64,000 nt of DNA, taken from assembly GCA_020890945.1 (NCBI GenBank), contig JAJHPK010000010.1, positions 1-64,000 of the forward strand, read 5' to 3'. The notes under the pieces are model-generated. The model made no database searches, was not told the origin of the DNA, and was given only the letters and a program-made list of their open reading frames with translations. Position numbers and translations under genes: made by a program. Positions 8,719 through 19,187 of the stretch are shown piece by piece (position 1 is the stretch's first letter; the number at the start of each line of letters is the position of its first letter). Source of the stretch: Nitrosomonas sp. GTDB lineage: Bacteria; Pseudomonadota; Gammaproteobacteria; Burkholderiales; Nitrosomonadaceae.

Positions 8719-9186
8719 TCACTTAGAAAGTTCTTTTTTTAGGGCAGAAATATTTCGCTGATGCAGGTAGAGCTTATTTTTCAGCTGAACAGCCTTGTCA
8801 TCTTGGAAATTTTCGTCATTTTTACTCATTTGTGACAATGATTGTTGCGTATCAAAAAGCAATTTGTTTTCGCTATGCAATTCTTTTTCCAAAATTTGGC
8901 GCCGCGTGCCATCACGCTCTTTTTGAGTATTGTTTCTAACGCTCGGCGCTGATGCTGTAGACGTTGATGCGGTAGAGGATCTTTGTGTGATAACCGTGCC
9001 CGAATTCCTAGAGTAAGATGCAATATTAATTCTTTGCGCATTGCGAACGGGACGGTTGGTAAAAGTAATATTACCGTCTTTGTCGACAAACTTATAGATA
9101 TCTTTGCCAACTACTGTGCTGGACAAGAATACTAGCAGTATTGTTACGAAAATGAGAGATAATTTTCTAATTTTCATGTCGCGCAT
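8719..9186 (-). CDS. DUF4124 domain-containing exported protein, paralogue
   Basis: A 155-residue exported protein built like its downstream neighbour: signal peptide (ends near TVVG), DUF4124 core (IYKFVDKDGNITFTNRP), a Ser/Thr-rich linker and a C-terminal coiled coil. The start could be the ATG at 9186 or the one three codons in (9177); neither has a strong ribosome-binding site. The two proteins share the DUF4124 core but differ in their tails. Role unknown. Confidence 0.78.
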   Translation of the reverse strand: MRDMKIRKLSLIFVTILLVFLSSTVVGKDIYKFVDKDGNITFTNRPVRNAQRINIASYSRNSGTVITQRSSTASTSTASAPSVRNNTQKERDGTRRQILEKELHSENKLLFDTQQSLSQMSKNDENFQDDKAVQLKNKLYLHQRNISALKKELSK

Positions 9187-9290
9187 ATTATCGTTACTAT
9201 CGTTAATAAAGATATTGTAGAAATAAATGCAACCGTTTAATTAATATACCATTCTTCTCGGGTGTAAAGTAAAAATTGTCAACCGAATTA

Positions 9291-10700
9291 TTACAAACTG
9301 TAATAAAGCTCAAATTCGACAGGGTGCGTTGTCATGCGCAAGCGAGTGACTTCTTCCATTTTTAATTGGATGTATGCATCAATCATGTCATTGGAAAAAA
9401 CACCGCCTCGTATCAGGAAATCACGATCCTTATCCAAACAATCGAGTGCTTCATCCAGTGAAGCGCAAACATTGGGTACTTTTGCCGCTTCCTCAGGGGG
9501 TAAGTCATATAAATTTTTATCCATCGGATCACCAGGATGGATTTTATTTTGTATGCCATCTAATCCAGCCATCATTAATGCGCTAAAAGCCAAATAAGGA
9601 TTAGCCATCGGATCTGGAAAACGTACCTCTATACGGCGTCCTTTCGGGCTGCTGGTATGCGGAATACGAATTGCGGCCGAGCGATTGCTAGCGGAATAAG
9701 CTAAATTAACAGGTGCTTCAAACCCAGGAACCAAACGCTTGTAGGAATTAGTGCCAGGATTGGTAATGGCATTGAGCGCTTTGGCATGCTTAAGAATGCC
9801 GCCTAGATAGTAAAGCGCTAATTCGGATAAGCCGGCATAGCCGTTACCTGAAAAAAGATTTTTACCTTCTTTCCAAATAGATTGATGGACATGCATGCCA
9901 GATCCATTATCTCCTACGATGGGTTTGGGCATGAAGGTAGCTGTTTTGCCATAGGAGTGCGCCACATTATGCACTACATACTTAAGAATTTGGCTCCAGT
10001 CGGCGCGTTTGACCAAAGTACTATAATTAGTGCCGATTTCACATTGACCTGCGGTAGCGACTTCATGATGATGCACTTCTACTCCAATACCCATTTCTTC
10101 TAATGCAAGACACATCGCAGAGCGAATATCTTGCAGTGAATCAACAGGGGGAACAGGTAGATATCCACCTTTTATCACCGGACGATGTCCGGTATTGCCG
10201 CTGTCATATTTGTTACCGGAACTCCAAGCAGCTTCTTCGGAATCGATTCTTACCGAGCATCCCGACATATTGATGTGCCAACGAACCGAATCAAAAATAA
10301 AAAATTCAGGTTCTGGACCAAAGTAAGCTACATCACCGATACCAGTGGATTTTAAATAGGTTTCCGCGCGTTTGGCGAGTGAGCGAGGATCGCGGTTATA
10401 GCCTTTCCCATCAGCGGGTTCCACCACATCACAGGTAACGAATAAGGTCGGTTCATCCATGAAGGGATCCATGTTGGCTGTTTCTGGATCTGGGATCAGC
10501 AACATATCAGAAGCCTGAATGCCTTTCCAACCACCGATTGATGAACCATCAAATGGATGACCATCTTCAAATTTGTCTGCGTCAAATGTATGCGCCGGTA
10601 CCGTGATATGGTGTTCTTTGCCATTGGTATCAGTAAATCGCAGATCAACAAATTTAACATCATTGTCTTGAATTAATTTCAAAACATCAGCTACAGCCAT
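9291..10700 (-). CDS. glnA: Glutamine synthetase type I
   Basis: A 469-residue enzyme that makes glutamine from glutamate, ammonia and ATP; it forms dodecamers in the cytoplasm. Characteristic segments are present: [13 protein letters not shown] near the start, [28 protein letters not shown], the ATP-binding [12 protein letters not shown] region and RIEVRFPDP. The adenylylation tyrosine is conserved in NLYDLPPEE, so activity should be controlled by GlnE according to nitrogen status. A good ribosome-binding site (GGAGAAA) precedes the ATG. It is monocistronic here; no ntrBC follows. Confidence 0.97.
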   Translation of the reverse strand: MAVADVLKLIQDNDVKFVDLRFTDTNGKEHHITVPAHTFDADKFEDGHPFDGSSIGGWKGIQASDMLLIPDPETANMDPFMDEPTLFVTCDVVEPADGKGYNRDPRSLAKRAETYLKSTGIGDVAYFGPEPEFFIFDSVRWHINMSGCSVRIDSEEAAWSSGNKYDSGNTGHRPVIKGGYLPVPPVDSLQDIRSAMCLALEEMGIGVEVHHHEVATAGQCEIGTNYSTLVKRADWSQILKYVVHNVAHSYGKTATFMPKPIVGDNGSGMHVHQSIWKEGKNLFSGNGYAGLSELALYYLGGILKHAKALNAITNPGTNSYKRLVPGFEAPVNLAYSASNRSAAIRIPHTSSPKGRRIEVRFPDPMANPYLAFSALMMAGLDGIQNKIHPGDPMDKNLYDLPPEEAAKVPNVCASLDEALDCLDKDRDFLIRGGVFSNDMIDAYIQLKMEEVTRLRMTTHPVEFELYYSL

Positions 10701-10985
10701 TTTTTTCTCCAGAGGGCTTTGTGATTCATCAACAAAAAATTAAAAAAACAGAATTATACCAGTACAGCAAGTTAAATGATTTTTATACGTATCATTCTGC
10801 ACAATACCGCTATGAAAACCGCCTTTTTATTGCAACAAACTCGTGCCGTGATAAAAGGAGTGCTGTAATATCCAGTAGGACATGATTGTTACGTGGATTG
10901 ATTGGGATTTTAAGATGAATTTGCTAACAAACCGTTATTTGAATCGTCATTTTGGAAGAAAAATAGTGCTAGATTGCTGATCTGA

Positions 10986-12602
10986 ATGTCTAAGGCGTTA
11001 ACTACTCTCAAAAAAATATTTGGCTATCCCGCTTTTCGTGGACAGCAAGCAGAAGTCATCGATCATGTCGTTGCAGGGGACGATTGTCTCGTTTTAATGC
11101 CGACCGGCGGTGGTAAGTCTTTGTGCTATCAAATTCCGGCACTGCTACGTCCTGGTGTCGCAATCGTTGTTTCACCGTTAATTGCACTGATGCAAAATCA
11201 AGTGAATGGATTGAAACAAATTGGTGTGCGCGCTGCGGCATTGAACTCGTCTTTATCGTTCGAAGAAGCCACGTTGGTCGAACAAAACTTACTGACACAA
11301 CAATATGATCTGTTATATGTCGCGCCAGAGCGGCTTTTAATGCCGCGTTTTTTGCGTGTCTTGGCAAAGATACCGATTGCATTATTTGCCATTGATGAAG
11401 CGCATTGTGTCTCGCAATGGGGGCATGATTTTCGCCCTGAATATAGCCAATTATTTGTGTTGCACCAACGTTTCCCACATGTGCCGCGTATTGCTTTGAC
11501 GGCAACAGCGGATCTTGATACACGTCAAGAAATTATTGAAAAATTACAGTTAACTAATGCCAAAGTTTTTATTGATAGTTTTGATCGCCCCAACATCCGC
11601 TACCAAGTCATCGATAAAGCTAATGGCCGAGAGCAATTATTGGGTTTTATTCATGCGCAACATGCAGGAGAAGCCGGAATCGTGTATTGCGCTTCGCGTA
11701 AGAAAGTTGAAGAAATAACGGAATGGTTGGTGAATCAAGGCATGCAAGCAGTGGCTTATCATGCGGGCATGGAAATGCAACAGCGCCAGTTGAATCAGGA
11801 GAAGTTTTTGCGTGAAGATGGCGTCATTATGGTAGCTACTATTGCCTTCGGTATGGGTATTGATAAACCCAATGTACGGTTTGTTGCGCACCTTGATTTA
11901 CCGAAAAGCATCGAAGGTTATTATCAGGAAACGGGCAGGGCGGGTCGTGATGGGCGCATGGCAAATGCCTGGATGGCATATGGATTAAACGATGTCATTC
12001 AACATTGGCGCATGATTGAACAATCCCAGACGCAATTTAAGTTTAAGCAAGTTTCAATCAAAAAACTTGAGGCGATGTTATTGCTATGTGAAAGCACTAC
12101 CTGCCGACGTATACAGATGCTGCGTTATCTTGGGGAAAATACGGAAACAGAACCATGTGGAAATTGTGATATTTGTTTGCAACCACCCCAAGTATGGGAT
12201 GCGACCATCGAAGTACAAAAAGCTCTTTCGTGTGTGTATCGAACAGGGCAAATGTTTGGCGCAGGGCATCTGATAGATGTGTTGCGTGGCAATCTGACCG
12301 CACGTGTCAAAGAATGGCAGCACGATCGATTGAGTACTTTTGCAATTGGCCAAGACTTGTCTGAAAAGGCTTGGCGTTCAGTATTTCGTCAACTTATTGC
12401 GTTTGGGTTAGTGACCACGGACGGTGAAGGACGAGGAACTTTATTGCTGACAGAAGCTAGCAGAGCAGCTCTGAAAGGGCAGCGAACGGTATATTTGCGT
12501 GAACATACAGCATTACTTTTTCAGCGCGCTGCTTCTCATTCAGCGGTGTCGTTGTCCAATTCTGATAAATTTACACATCAGGCTATCAATTGTGTAAATT
12601 AG
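10986..12602 (+). CDS. recQ: ATP-dependent DNA helicase RecQ lacking HRDC
   Basis: A 3'-5' DNA helicase of recombinational repair. Motifs in order: [13 protein letters not shown] (Walker A), [15 protein letters not shown] (Walker B with the aromatic loop), TATAD, and ETGRAGRDG (motif VI). The zinc-binding cysteines of the RQC domain follow ([15 protein letters not shown]), then a winged helix to about residue 510. At 538 residues it is shorter than E. coli RecQ (about 609), and the C-terminal HRDC domain that tunes DNA binding is missing. The stop is followed by noncoding DNA, so this looks like a natural short form rather than a fresh frameshift. Confidence 0.94.
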   Translation: MSKALTTLKKIFGYPAFRGQQAEVIDHVVAGDDCLVLMPTGGGKSLCYQIPALLRPGVAIVVSPLIALMQNQVNGLKQIGVRAAALNSSLSFEEATLVEQNLLTQQYDLLYVAPERLLMPRFLRVLAKIPIALFAIDEAHCVSQWGHDFRPEYSQLFVLHQRFPHVPRIALTATADLDTRQEIIEKLQLTNAKVFIDSFDRPNIRYQVIDKANGREQLLGFIHAQHAGEAGIVYCASRKKVEEITEWLVNQGMQAVAYHAGMEMQQRQLNQEKFLREDGVIMVATIAFGMGIDKPNVRFVAHLDLPKSIEGYYQETGRAGRDGRMANAWMAYGLNDVIQHWRMIEQSQTQFKFKQVSIKKLEAMLLLCESTTCRRIQMLRYLGENTETEPCGNCDICLQPPQVWDATIEVQKALSCVYRTGQMFGAGHLIDVLRGNLTARVKEWQHDRLSTFAIGQDLSEKAWRSVFRQLIAFGLVTTDGEGRGTLLLTEASRAALKGQRTVYLREHTALLFQRAASHSAVSLSNSDKFTHQAINCVN

Positions 12603-12645
12603 TGATATTGTTTCTTGTTGGAAACTCTATTAATACTCAATGAGT

Positions 12646-12669
12646 AAAGATATGTATTTATCTTTTTTT
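12646..12669 (+). terminator. Probable terminator after recQ
   Basis: A 7-bp AT-rich stem (12646-12652 with 12659-12665) and a 6-nt loop, running into a stretch of seven T residues. It lies between the convergent recQ and recG stops. Thermodynamically weak, but well placed. Confidence 0.45.
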
Positions 12670-12686
12670 CAACTATGTCGAGCTAT

Positions 12687-14726
12687 TCAAACGCGAAGAA
12701 ACGCAATTTTTTCTCCTAGCCAACGTTCGATATGCTTTTCTGTAAACTCTGGATATTGATCTAACATTTCATCAGCAGTTGCGTGTGCGGTCGTCAATAA
12801 GTCACTATCTTGTTCCAAATCGGCAAAACGTAACATCGGCATACCGCTTTGTCGCGCTCCCAGATATTCCCCGGGGCCTCGCAAATGCAAATCCTGTCGT
12901 GCAATTTCAAAACCGTCGTTATGTTCAAAAATAATTTTGAGTCTTTGACGAGCAATTTCTGACAGCGGTTGTTGATACATGAGAATACAAGTGCTCAATT
13001 CCGATCCGCGCCCTACCCGGCCGCGCAACTGATGTAATTGCGATAAACCCATACGTTCCGCGTTTTCGATAACCATCAACGATGCATTGGGTACATCGAC
13101 ACCTACTTCAATCACAGTGGTTGCAACCAACAATTGTATGTCTCCTTTTTTGAATGCATGCATTATTGTTGTTTTTTCTTGCGTCGGTAACCGTCCGTGC
13201 ACCAAACCTATTTTCAGCTCTGGTAGCAGTTTGCCAAGCTCGGTATAAGTTTGTTGCGCGGTTTGTAGTTGCAATGCTTCAGATTCTTCTATGAGTGGGC
13301 ATACCCAATAAACTTGCCTATCTTGCTTACAAACGTTACGTATTCGTTCGATAACTTCATTGCGGCGATTGTCAGCAATTAATTTGGTTACAATCGCTGA
13401 ACGATTCGGTGGTAGTTCATCGATCACCGATACGTCTAGATCGGCAAAATAACTCATTGAAAGTGTGCGTGGAATCGGCGTCGCAGTCATCATCAGTTGA
13501 TGAGGCAAGATATTTGAGTCTTTGCCTTTAAGTCGCAGTGCTAAACGTTGTTGTACACCAAAGCGATGTTGCTCATCGATAATGGCTAAACCAAGTTGAT
13601 GAAATATGACGTGCTCTTGAAAGAGCGCGTGCGTTCCTATTGCAAGTTGTGCTGTTCCCTGTCCAATCTCATCCAACACAATCTGCTTTTCTTTTTTAGT
13701 TTGTCTACCCGACAACAAAACAACACGAATACCGAGTGAAGTAAACCAAGTCGAGAGCTTGTCAAAATGTTGTTCCGCAAGAATTTCTGTGGGCGCCATG
13801 ATTGCGGCTTGGTATCCATTTTCTATTGCTTGTAATGTCGCCATTGCGGCAACAACCGTTTTGCCGCTGCCGACGTCTCCTTGGAGCAAGCGATGCATGG
13901 GATAATGTCGTGACAAATCTTGATTGATTTCTGCAATCACCTTGTTTTGTGATGCGGTCAAGGAAAACGGTAGCTGCTCCAAAAATTGAGGAATGAGTTG
14001 GTTTTTTGCCGGTAACATCGGTGCATTGTTGGAATGCCGTTGCCGATAATGCCATCGCATCGATAACTGATGCGCTAACAGTTCGTCAAATTTAATGCGT
14101 CGCCACGCTGGATGTGTTCGCGATTGTAATGTTTCCAGTGACACATCGGGGGGCGGATGATGCAAGATTGAGATACTATCCCATAGGCCTGCTAAGCCAT
14201 GTTTTTTGGTGATAAATTCGGGCAATGTTTCCAATAAAATCTGTGCTTGCTGAGCATCGAGTAAAGCTTGAGCAATCAGTTTACTCAGCGTCTTTTGGTT
14301 TAGACCCGCTGTGGTTGGGTAGATGGGAGTTAATGTTTCGGCTAGGGTTTCTCCTTGTTGAACCATGCGGCACTTGGGATGTACCATTTCCATCCCCCAA
14401 AAACCACCGCGTACTTCCCCCATCAATCGGACACGTTTACCGACTGCATAGGACTTGATTTGACTGGCATAAAAGTTCAAGAACCGCATCACTATCATGC
14501 CACTATCATCTTCGACTTTACACACCAGTTGTCTGCGAGGACGAATTATCACTTCATTGTGCGTAATAACTCCCTCTACTTGAACAGTCTGACCTTGCAA
14601 TATCTCTGCGATTGGAAATAAATGTGTTTCATCCTCGTAGCGAATGGGTAAGTGTAGAATTAAATCTAACGTACTTTTGATGCCTAATCGAGATAATTTC
14701 TCAGGAATGCCATTATGACTCGTCAT
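12687..14726 (-). CDS. recG: ATP-dependent DNA helicase RecG
   Basis: A 679-residue branch-migration helicase that remodels stalled replication forks and Holliday junctions. The N-terminal OB/wedge domain (about residues 30-150) precedes two helicase lobes: LLQGDVGSGKTVVA (Walker A), DEQHRFG (motif II), TATPIPRT (motif III) and QLRGRVGRG (motif VI), then the C-terminal TRG region (DLHLRGPGEYLGARQSG). Length is close to the usual 690. It is convergent with recQ and lies 70 nt upstream of ridA on the same strand reading, so the two may be cotranscribed from the recG side only if no terminator intervenes. Confidence 0.96.
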   Translation of the reverse strand: MTSHNGIPEKLSRLGIKSTLDLILHLPIRYEDETHLFPIAEILQGQTVQVEGVITHNEVIIRPRRQLVCKVEDDSGMIVMRFLNFYASQIKSYAVGKRVRLMGEVRGGFWGMEMVHPKCRMVQQGETLAETLTPIYPTTAGLNQKTLSKLIAQALLDAQQAQILLETLPEFITKKHGLAGLWDSISILHHPPPDVSLETLQSRTHPAWRRIKFDELLAHQLSMRWHYRQRHSNNAPMLPAKNQLIPQFLEQLPFSLTASQNKVIAEINQDLSRHYPMHRLLQGDVGSGKTVVAAMATLQAIENGYQAAIMAPTEILAEQHFDKLSTWFTSLGIRVVLLSGRQTKKEKQIVLDEIGQGTAQLAIGTHALFQEHVIFHQLGLAIIDEQHRFGVQQRLALRLKGKDSNILPHQLMMTATPIPRTLSMSYFADLDVSVIDELPPNRSAIVTKLIADNRRNEVIERIRNVCKQDRQVYWVCPLIEESEALQLQTAQQTYTELGKLLPELKIGLVHGRLPTQEKTTIMHAFKKGDIQLLVATTVIEVGVDVPNASLMVIENAERMGLSQLHQLRGRVGRGSELSTCILMYQQPLSEIARQRLKIIFEHNDGFEIARQDLHLRGPGEYLGARQSGMPMLRFADLEQDSDLLTTAHATADEMLDQYPEFTEKHIERWLGEKIAFLRV

Positions 14727-14796
14727 TACAATTGTGAATCTATTCAGAGAGTATTCTTAATGAATGACGCGAGGATGAAATAGTCTTTTTTCGTTA

Positions 14797-15189
14797 TTAA
14801 CCTTGTACGATCATAATCGCATCCATTTCCACTAAAGCACCACGTGGCAAAGCTTTTACTCCCACTGCGGCACGTGCAGGATAGGGTTGGACGAAATGCT
14901 TTGCCATGATTTCGTTCACCAGTGCAAAATTCTCCAAATCGGTCAAAAAGATGTTTAATTTGACTATGTCGCCAAGATCGCCGCCACTCGCAGCTGCCAC
15001 GGCTTGTAAATTAGCGAATACTTGGCGAATTTGCGCATCAATACCTTCTACCATTTGCATCGTGTTTGGATCCAGTCCAATTTGTCCAGAAAGATATACC
15101 GTATCTCCGCCAGTGCGAACTCGAATTGCTTGAGAATAAGTACCTATGGCTTGTGGCGCATTTGCAGTTTGAACGGTTTGTTTGATCAT
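14797..15189 (-). CDS. ridA: RidA family 2-iminobutanoate/2-iminopropanoate deaminase
   Basis: A 130-residue YjgF/YER057c/UK114 protein that hydrolyses reactive enamines and imines released by PLP enzymes and so protects other PLP enzymes. Family features: [46 protein letters not shown] and the substrate-binding Arg in [11 protein letters not shown]. Expected length and a homotrimeric cytosolic enzyme by family. It sits just upstream of recG on the same strand. Confidence 0.94.
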   Translation of the reverse strand: MIKQTVQTANAPQAIGTYSQAIRVRTGGDTVYLSGQIGLDPNTMQMVEGIDAQIRQVFANLQAVAAASGGDLGDIVKLNIFLTDLENFALVNEIMAKHFVQPYPARAAVGVKALPRGALVEMDAIMIVQG

Positions 15190-15225
15190 TTTTAGTTCCT
15201 TAGTATGAATAGTTATTTTTAAAAA

Positions 15226-15909
15226 TTATCGTGATTGCATGAAATCTTTGATAATGAGCGCAGCTTTGACGCGATCCGTCACACGCAATTTTTTGAAGAT
15301 TTCTGTTAAGTGTGCTTTCACGGTGCGCTCAGTAATCGTTAATTGATGTGCAATGCTTTTGTTACTTTCGCCTTGCGCTACCAGTAAAGCGATTTCATGT
15401 TCGCGATGAGTTAAGCCTGCAATTGCAGTTTGTATGGATTGTTCACTATGTTTTTTTTCATGCGTTGTTTTAATTAATTCCCTTAAAATTCGATGCGTCA
15501 ATGTACGACGTATCCATAATTCTCCTTGCAAAACGGCGTTGATAACCTTATTAATTTGTTCAGGAGAATTGGTATCTTGATAGTATCCTTTTATTCCCGC
15601 TTTAAATAAATTCCATTCAGTTTCATCCGATAAATGAGGACCCGAGACTATGATTTTGTTTTTTTTGTCGTTTGACAGCAATTCTTGAATTGAGCGAGGG
15701 CCTGTAAATCCTGATAAGTCATAATCAAGCAAAACCAAATTAGGGTTTTGGAGAAGCAGGTTTTTTTTTAGTGCAGAAAAAGTGCTGCATGAATATAAAA
15801 AATCCTGACCCGATAATACCGACTTCCAGCACAGCAAAGTCTGTTTATTGGTGCTGGCGAGCAGAATCAAGATCGACCTCTGCGCAGTTAGATTGGGAAG
15901 ATGAAACAA
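15226..15909 (-). CDS. NarL/LuxR-type response regulator with degenerate receiver
   Basis: A 227-residue regulator. Residues about 10-130 form a receiver-like domain that keeps the phospho-acceptor region (LVLLDYDLSG) but lacks the acidic pair normally found after the first strand (ILILLAST instead of the usual double Asp). Residues about 160-225 are a clear LuxR-type helix-turn-helix: LTHREHEIALLVAQGESN, IAHQLTITERTVKAHL. It overlaps the preceding regulator gene by 65 nt in another frame. Phosphorylation-dependent switching is doubtful; it may be an orphan or pseudo-receiver regulator. Targets are unknown. Confidence 0.8.
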   Translation of the reverse strand: MFHLPNLTAQRSILILLASTNKQTLLCWKSVLSGQDFLYSCSTFSALKKNLLLQNPNLVLLDYDLSGFTGPRSIQELLSNDKKNKIIVSGPHLSDETEWNLFKAGIKGYYQDTNSPEQINKVINAVLQGELWIRRTLTHRILRELIKTTHEKKHSEQSIQTAIAGLTHREHEIALLVAQGESNKSIAHQLTITERTVKAHLTEIFKKLRVTDRVKAALIIKDFMQSR

Positions 15910-16408
15910 TCATGTCCATTGCTTTCGATAGAATTTTACGGGATGCCCAAATTTCGCCACGATCAATCGCATTAATGATTTTTATCAAATCGACCGATGC
16001 CAGTTCATTCATGACAAAACCTTGTGCTCCATTGGCTAACGCTCTGAGAATATAAGTTTCTGATGTTGATTCATTAATGACAAAGATACATTGAACGGGA
16101 GGCCGCTGTGATTGCAATGCAATTAATAGATCAAAGTACTCTTCTATGGTTTGATTCGCATTGATCAATATAACTTTGGGATTTAGTCGATTTATTTTCG
16201 CCAAGGCACGGTCAACAAAATTTTCTCTTGGTTGAAAAGATACTTCAGTTGCATCATTTCCAACATCTTTAATTTCATTCAATATTTGAATATATTTTTT
16301 ATTGTTTTTGAGTAGATCTTCTATCGCTATAGATTGATCTTGATCAGTTTCAACCATCATTACAGTAATCGGTTGCACTTTTTCTCCTTTTGGTCTTGTC
16401 AACGGCAA
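15845..16408 (-). CDS. Receiver-only pseudo-response regulator
   Basis: A 187-residue protein that looks like the receiver half of a NarL-type regulator, with the usual linker helix (LIKIINAIDRGEIWASRKI) but no DNA-binding domain. The phospho-acceptor position reads Asn (KVILINANQT), so it cannot be phosphorylated in the ordinary way, although acidic residues remain after the first strand (MMVETDQD). It is followed, with a 65-nt overlap, by a gene encoding another receiver plus the helix-turn-helix. The two may work as partners, or be halves of a double-receiver protein split by a frameshift. Confidence 0.72.
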   Translation of the reverse strand: MPLTRPKGEKVQPITVMMVETDQDQSIAIEDLLKNNKKYIQILNEIKDVGNDATEVSFQPRENFVDRALAKINRLNPKVILINANQTIEEYFDLLIALQSQRPPVQCIFVINESTSETYILRALANGAQGFVMNELASVDLIKIINAIDRGEIWASRKILSKAMDMIVSSSQSNCAEVDLDSARQHQ

Positions 16409-16787
16409 GTTTTATTTTTATGTATTCGATACCTCACCCCATCTTTTCTAAGCAACAATAATTTAATTGGAAGTAAATCTCACTTTTAGTAATAAATGCA
16501 GCTTAGTACATCAGCAATTTAATACTATTTAAGTGACAGCAGTATACCGTTGCATTGATTTTTTTATGAAATAATTTTTTATTTCATTGAATTAAAAGAG
16601 CTTTTGTTCCTGCGCTACTATATTTAGGGTTAAACAATATAGTTGACTAATTTAATGGGAGATTGTATAGTTGAGTAAAAAGATAGGGTATTAAAAAACA
16701 AGGAAAAACAAAGAAAGATTCTTAAGTAGCTCTTCATTTGAGCAACTGAAATTTTGTAATTATTAACGAGAGAGGGGTAATCATAGT
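16409..16787. other. AT-rich divergent promoter region upstream of iscR
   Basis: About 380 nt between the divergent regulator genes and the SUF operon. It holds the promoter and IscR-type site described separately (16639-16671) and a long leader of about 110 nt before iscR. No other gene is visible. Confidence 0.5.
16639..16671 (+). promoter_or_regulatory. iscR-suf promoter with overlapping IscR-type site
   Basis: A sigma-70 pair is readable: TTGACT at 16643-16648, a 17-nt spacer, and TATAGT at 16666-16671. The -35 box lies inside ATAGTTGACTAATTTA, which matches the left half of the known type-1 IscR consensus (ATASYYGACTRWWWYA); the right half is degenerate. This fits autorepression of the operon by [2Fe-2S]-IscR bound over the -35 region. 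Confidence 0.65.
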
Positions 16788-17252
16788 ATGAGACTCACAA
16801 CCAAAGGTAGATTTGCGGTGACAGCATTACTTGATCTTGCTTTACAACGAAGCAACCATCCGGTCACTCTAGCAGACATCAGTCAACGTCAAAAAATTTC
16901 GCTTTCTTACTTGGAGCAATTGTTCGCGAAACTTCGTCAATCCGAGTTGGTCGATAGTGTGAGAGGGCCTGGCGGAGGATATTGCTTAGCTAAAAACTTG
17001 AACGAGGTTTCTATTGCAGACATTATTCTCGCAGTTGATGAGCCAATCGATGCCACACAGTGCGGCGGTAAAGAAAATTGCCACAATGATAGCAAATGCA
17101 TGACACATGATTTGTGGGCAAAACTAAATGAAATTATCTTTGATTACCTCGGCGCTGTGACCTTGCAGGAACTCGTTGATAATCAAAAGAACATGAAAAC
17201 AAAAACGAATATTGCTCCATTGGTCGATATGCGTGAAACAACAATTGCATAA
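16788..17252 (+). CDS. iscR: Rrf2-family Fe-S regulator IscR
   Basis: A 154-residue winged-helix regulator that senses Fe-S cluster status. The N-terminal DNA-binding part (MRLTTKGRFAVTALLDLAL) and the wing (VRGPGGGYCLAK) are typical. The cluster ligands fall at Cys92, Cys98 and Cys104 with His107, the same spacing as in E. coli IscR, so it should carry a [2Fe-2S] cluster. It heads the suf genes, with 24 nt to sufA, and an IscR-type site overlaps its promoter. In E. coli IscR heads isc rather than suf; here it heads a SUF operon. Confidence 0.93.
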   Translation: MRLTTKGRFAVTALLDLALQRSNHPVTLADISQRQKISLSYLEQLFAKLRQSELVDSVRGPGGGYCLAKNLNEVSIADIILAVDEPIDATQCGGKENCHNDSKCMTHDLWAKLNEIIFDYLGAVTLQELVDNQKNMKTKTNIAPLVDMRETTIA

Positions 17253-17276
17253 ATAATTTATCGACGCGATGTATCT

Positions 17277-17624
17277 ATGACAATTACATTAACAGAAAAT
17301 GCCGGAAGGTTTATTCATCAGCAGCTTGCAAAAATGAAGCAAGGTGTTATGTTTCGTGTTGGTATTAAAAAATCTGGCTGTTCTGGAAATTCTTATATCT
17401 TTGATTATGCAGAAAATTTTGACTCAAATGATCATTTATTCGAATTTCAAGATATCAAAGTTATCATTGCTTCAGATGCTTTGCCTTTTTTGCAAGGGTC
17501 TGAAATTGATTTTGTGAAAGATGGACTGAATAGCACATTCAAAATTACTAACCCTAACGTTGATAATACCTGTGGTTGTGGAGACAGTTTCAGCGTTAGA
17601 GAAAAGGCGATTGAGCAAAATTGA
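17277..17624 (+). CDS. sufA: A-type Fe-S carrier protein SufA/IscA
   Basis: A 115-residue HesB-type carrier that receives clusters from the SUF scaffold and hands them to target proteins. The three conserved cysteines are present: one in KKSGCSGNSY and two in NTCGCGDSF near the C terminus. Usual size. It lies between iscR and sufB; the 126-nt gap to sufB is the longest in the operon and may contain extra control or RNA processing. Confidence 0.92.
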   Translation: MTITLTENAGRFIHQQLAKMKQGVMFRVGIKKSGCSGNSYIFDYAENFDSNDHLFEFQDIKVIIASDALPFLQGSEIDFVKDGLNSTFKITNPNVDNTCGCGDSFSVREKAIEQN

Positions 17625-17750
17625 GCTTTGTGTTTTTTGTGTAAGGCTTGCATCGAATTGGCAGCATAGTATGTATTCAATAAAGTAAGATGCAATGACA
17701 ATACAATTCTTGCTTTGCATTGTAAATTAGAAATATAAGGAAGAAACCAA

Positions 17751-19187
17751 ATGAGCGCAGTATTGCAAAGCTTGGTTAATCAGCCATATAAACATGGCTT
17801 TGTGACCGATATCGAATCAGATGTTGCGCCGAAAGGGCTGAATGAAGACATCATTCGATTAATTTCGGCAAAAAAAAATGAACCCGAGTGGCTTTTGACT
17901 TTTCGTTTGGATGCTTATCGGAAATGGCAAAGCATGACTGAGCCAACCTGGCAGAATGTTCATCATCCTAAAATTGATTATCAGGATATCAGCTATTATT
18001 CTGCGCCCAAGTCTAAGAAAAAACTCACCAGCATGGATGAGGTCGATCCCGAGTTGCTACGTACTTTCGAGAAACTAGGTGTGCCATTGCACGAACGCGC
18101 GGCATTGGCGGGTGTTGCGGTTGATGTCATTTTTGATAGCGTTTCAGTTGCTACCACATACAAACAAAAGCTAGCCGATGTCGGGATTATTTTTTGTTCT
18201 ATCTCCGAAGCGGTACATAATCATCCCGAGTTGGTTAAAAAATACCTTGGGTCGGTCGTTCCGGTTGGTGATAATTTTTATGCGGCGTTAAATTCAGCAG
18301 TATTTACGGATGGTTCTTTTTGTTTTATTCCTAAGGGCGTGAAGTGTCCGATGGATTTATCGACCTATTTTCGCATTAATACCGAAGGATCAGGGCAATT
18401 TGAACGTACGCTGGTTATCGCAGAAGAAGGCGCATCGGTGTGTTATTTAGAAGGGTGTACCGCGCCCCAGTTTGATACCAATCAACTACATGCAGCCGTT
18501 GTCGAATTGATTGCATTGGATAATGCGGATATCAAATATTCGACCGTGCAAAACTGGTACGCTGGAGACGAAAATGGCGTGGGCGGTATCTATAATTTTG
18601 TTACCAAACGTGGTTTAGCGAAAGGTGTCAATTCGCGTATTTCTTGGACACAAGTCGAAACCGGTGCCGCTATTACCTGGAAGTATCCTTCCTGCATTTT
18701 GCGCGGAGATAATTCTGTCGGTGAGTTCTATTCGGTTGCGGTAACTAATAATTTTCAACAGGCTGACACCGGCACCAAAATGATTCACCTCGGTAAAAAT
18801 ACGCGCAGCACGATTATCAGCAAAGGTATATCAGCCGGCCATTCAAACAGCAGTTATCGTGGTTTGGTGCGGATCACTCCAACAGCGGAAGGCGCGCGAA
18901 ATTATTCTCAGTGTGATTCGATGCTGATTGGCGATCAATGTGGCGCACATACTTTTCCGTACATTCAAGTGCAAAATAATACGGCAAAAGTAGAGCACGA
19001 AGCGTCGACATCTAAAATAGGTGAAGATCAGCTATTTTACCTGTCGCAACGTGGCATCGGTGCGGAAGAAGCGGTTTCGATGATCATCAATGGCTTTTGT
19101 AAAGAAGTATTCCAGCAATTACCGATGGAATTTGCCGTCGAAGCAACCAAATTGTTGAGTTTTAAATTGGAGGGAAGTGTCGGATGA
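17751..19187 (+). CDS. sufB: Fe-S cluster assembly scaffold subunit SufB
   Basis: A 478-residue right-handed beta-helix subunit of the SufBCD scaffold on which Fe-S clusters are built. Characteristic segments include [28 protein letters not shown], the C-terminal [18 protein letters not shown] stretch and [15 protein letters not shown]. Length is close to E. coli SufB (495). A GGAAG ribosome-binding site precedes the ATG. The stop overlaps the sufC start by 4 nt, so B and C are translationally coupled. Confidence 0.96.
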   Translation: MSAVLQSLVNQPYKHGFVTDIESDVAPKGLNEDIIRLISAKKNEPEWLLTFRLDAYRKWQSMTEPTWQNVHHPKIDYQDISYYSAPKSKKKLTSMDEVDPELLRTFEKLGVPLHERAALAGVAVDVIFDSVSVATTYKQKLADVGIIFCSISEAVHNHPELVKKYLGSVVPVGDNFYAALNSAVFTDGSFCFIPKGVKCPMDLSTYFRINTEGSGQFERTLVIAEEGASVCYLEGCTAPQFDTNQLHAAVVELIALDNADIKYSTVQNWYAGDENGVGGIYNFVTKRGLAKGVNSRISWTQVETGAAITWKYPSCILRGDNSVGEFYSVAVTNNFQQADTGTKMIHLGKNTRSTIISKGISAGHSNSSYRGLVRITPTAEGARNYSQCDSMLIGDQCGAHTFPYIQVQNNTAKVEHEASTSKIGEDQLFYLSQRGIGAEEAVSMIINGFCKEVFQQLPMEFAVEATKLLSFKLEGSVG

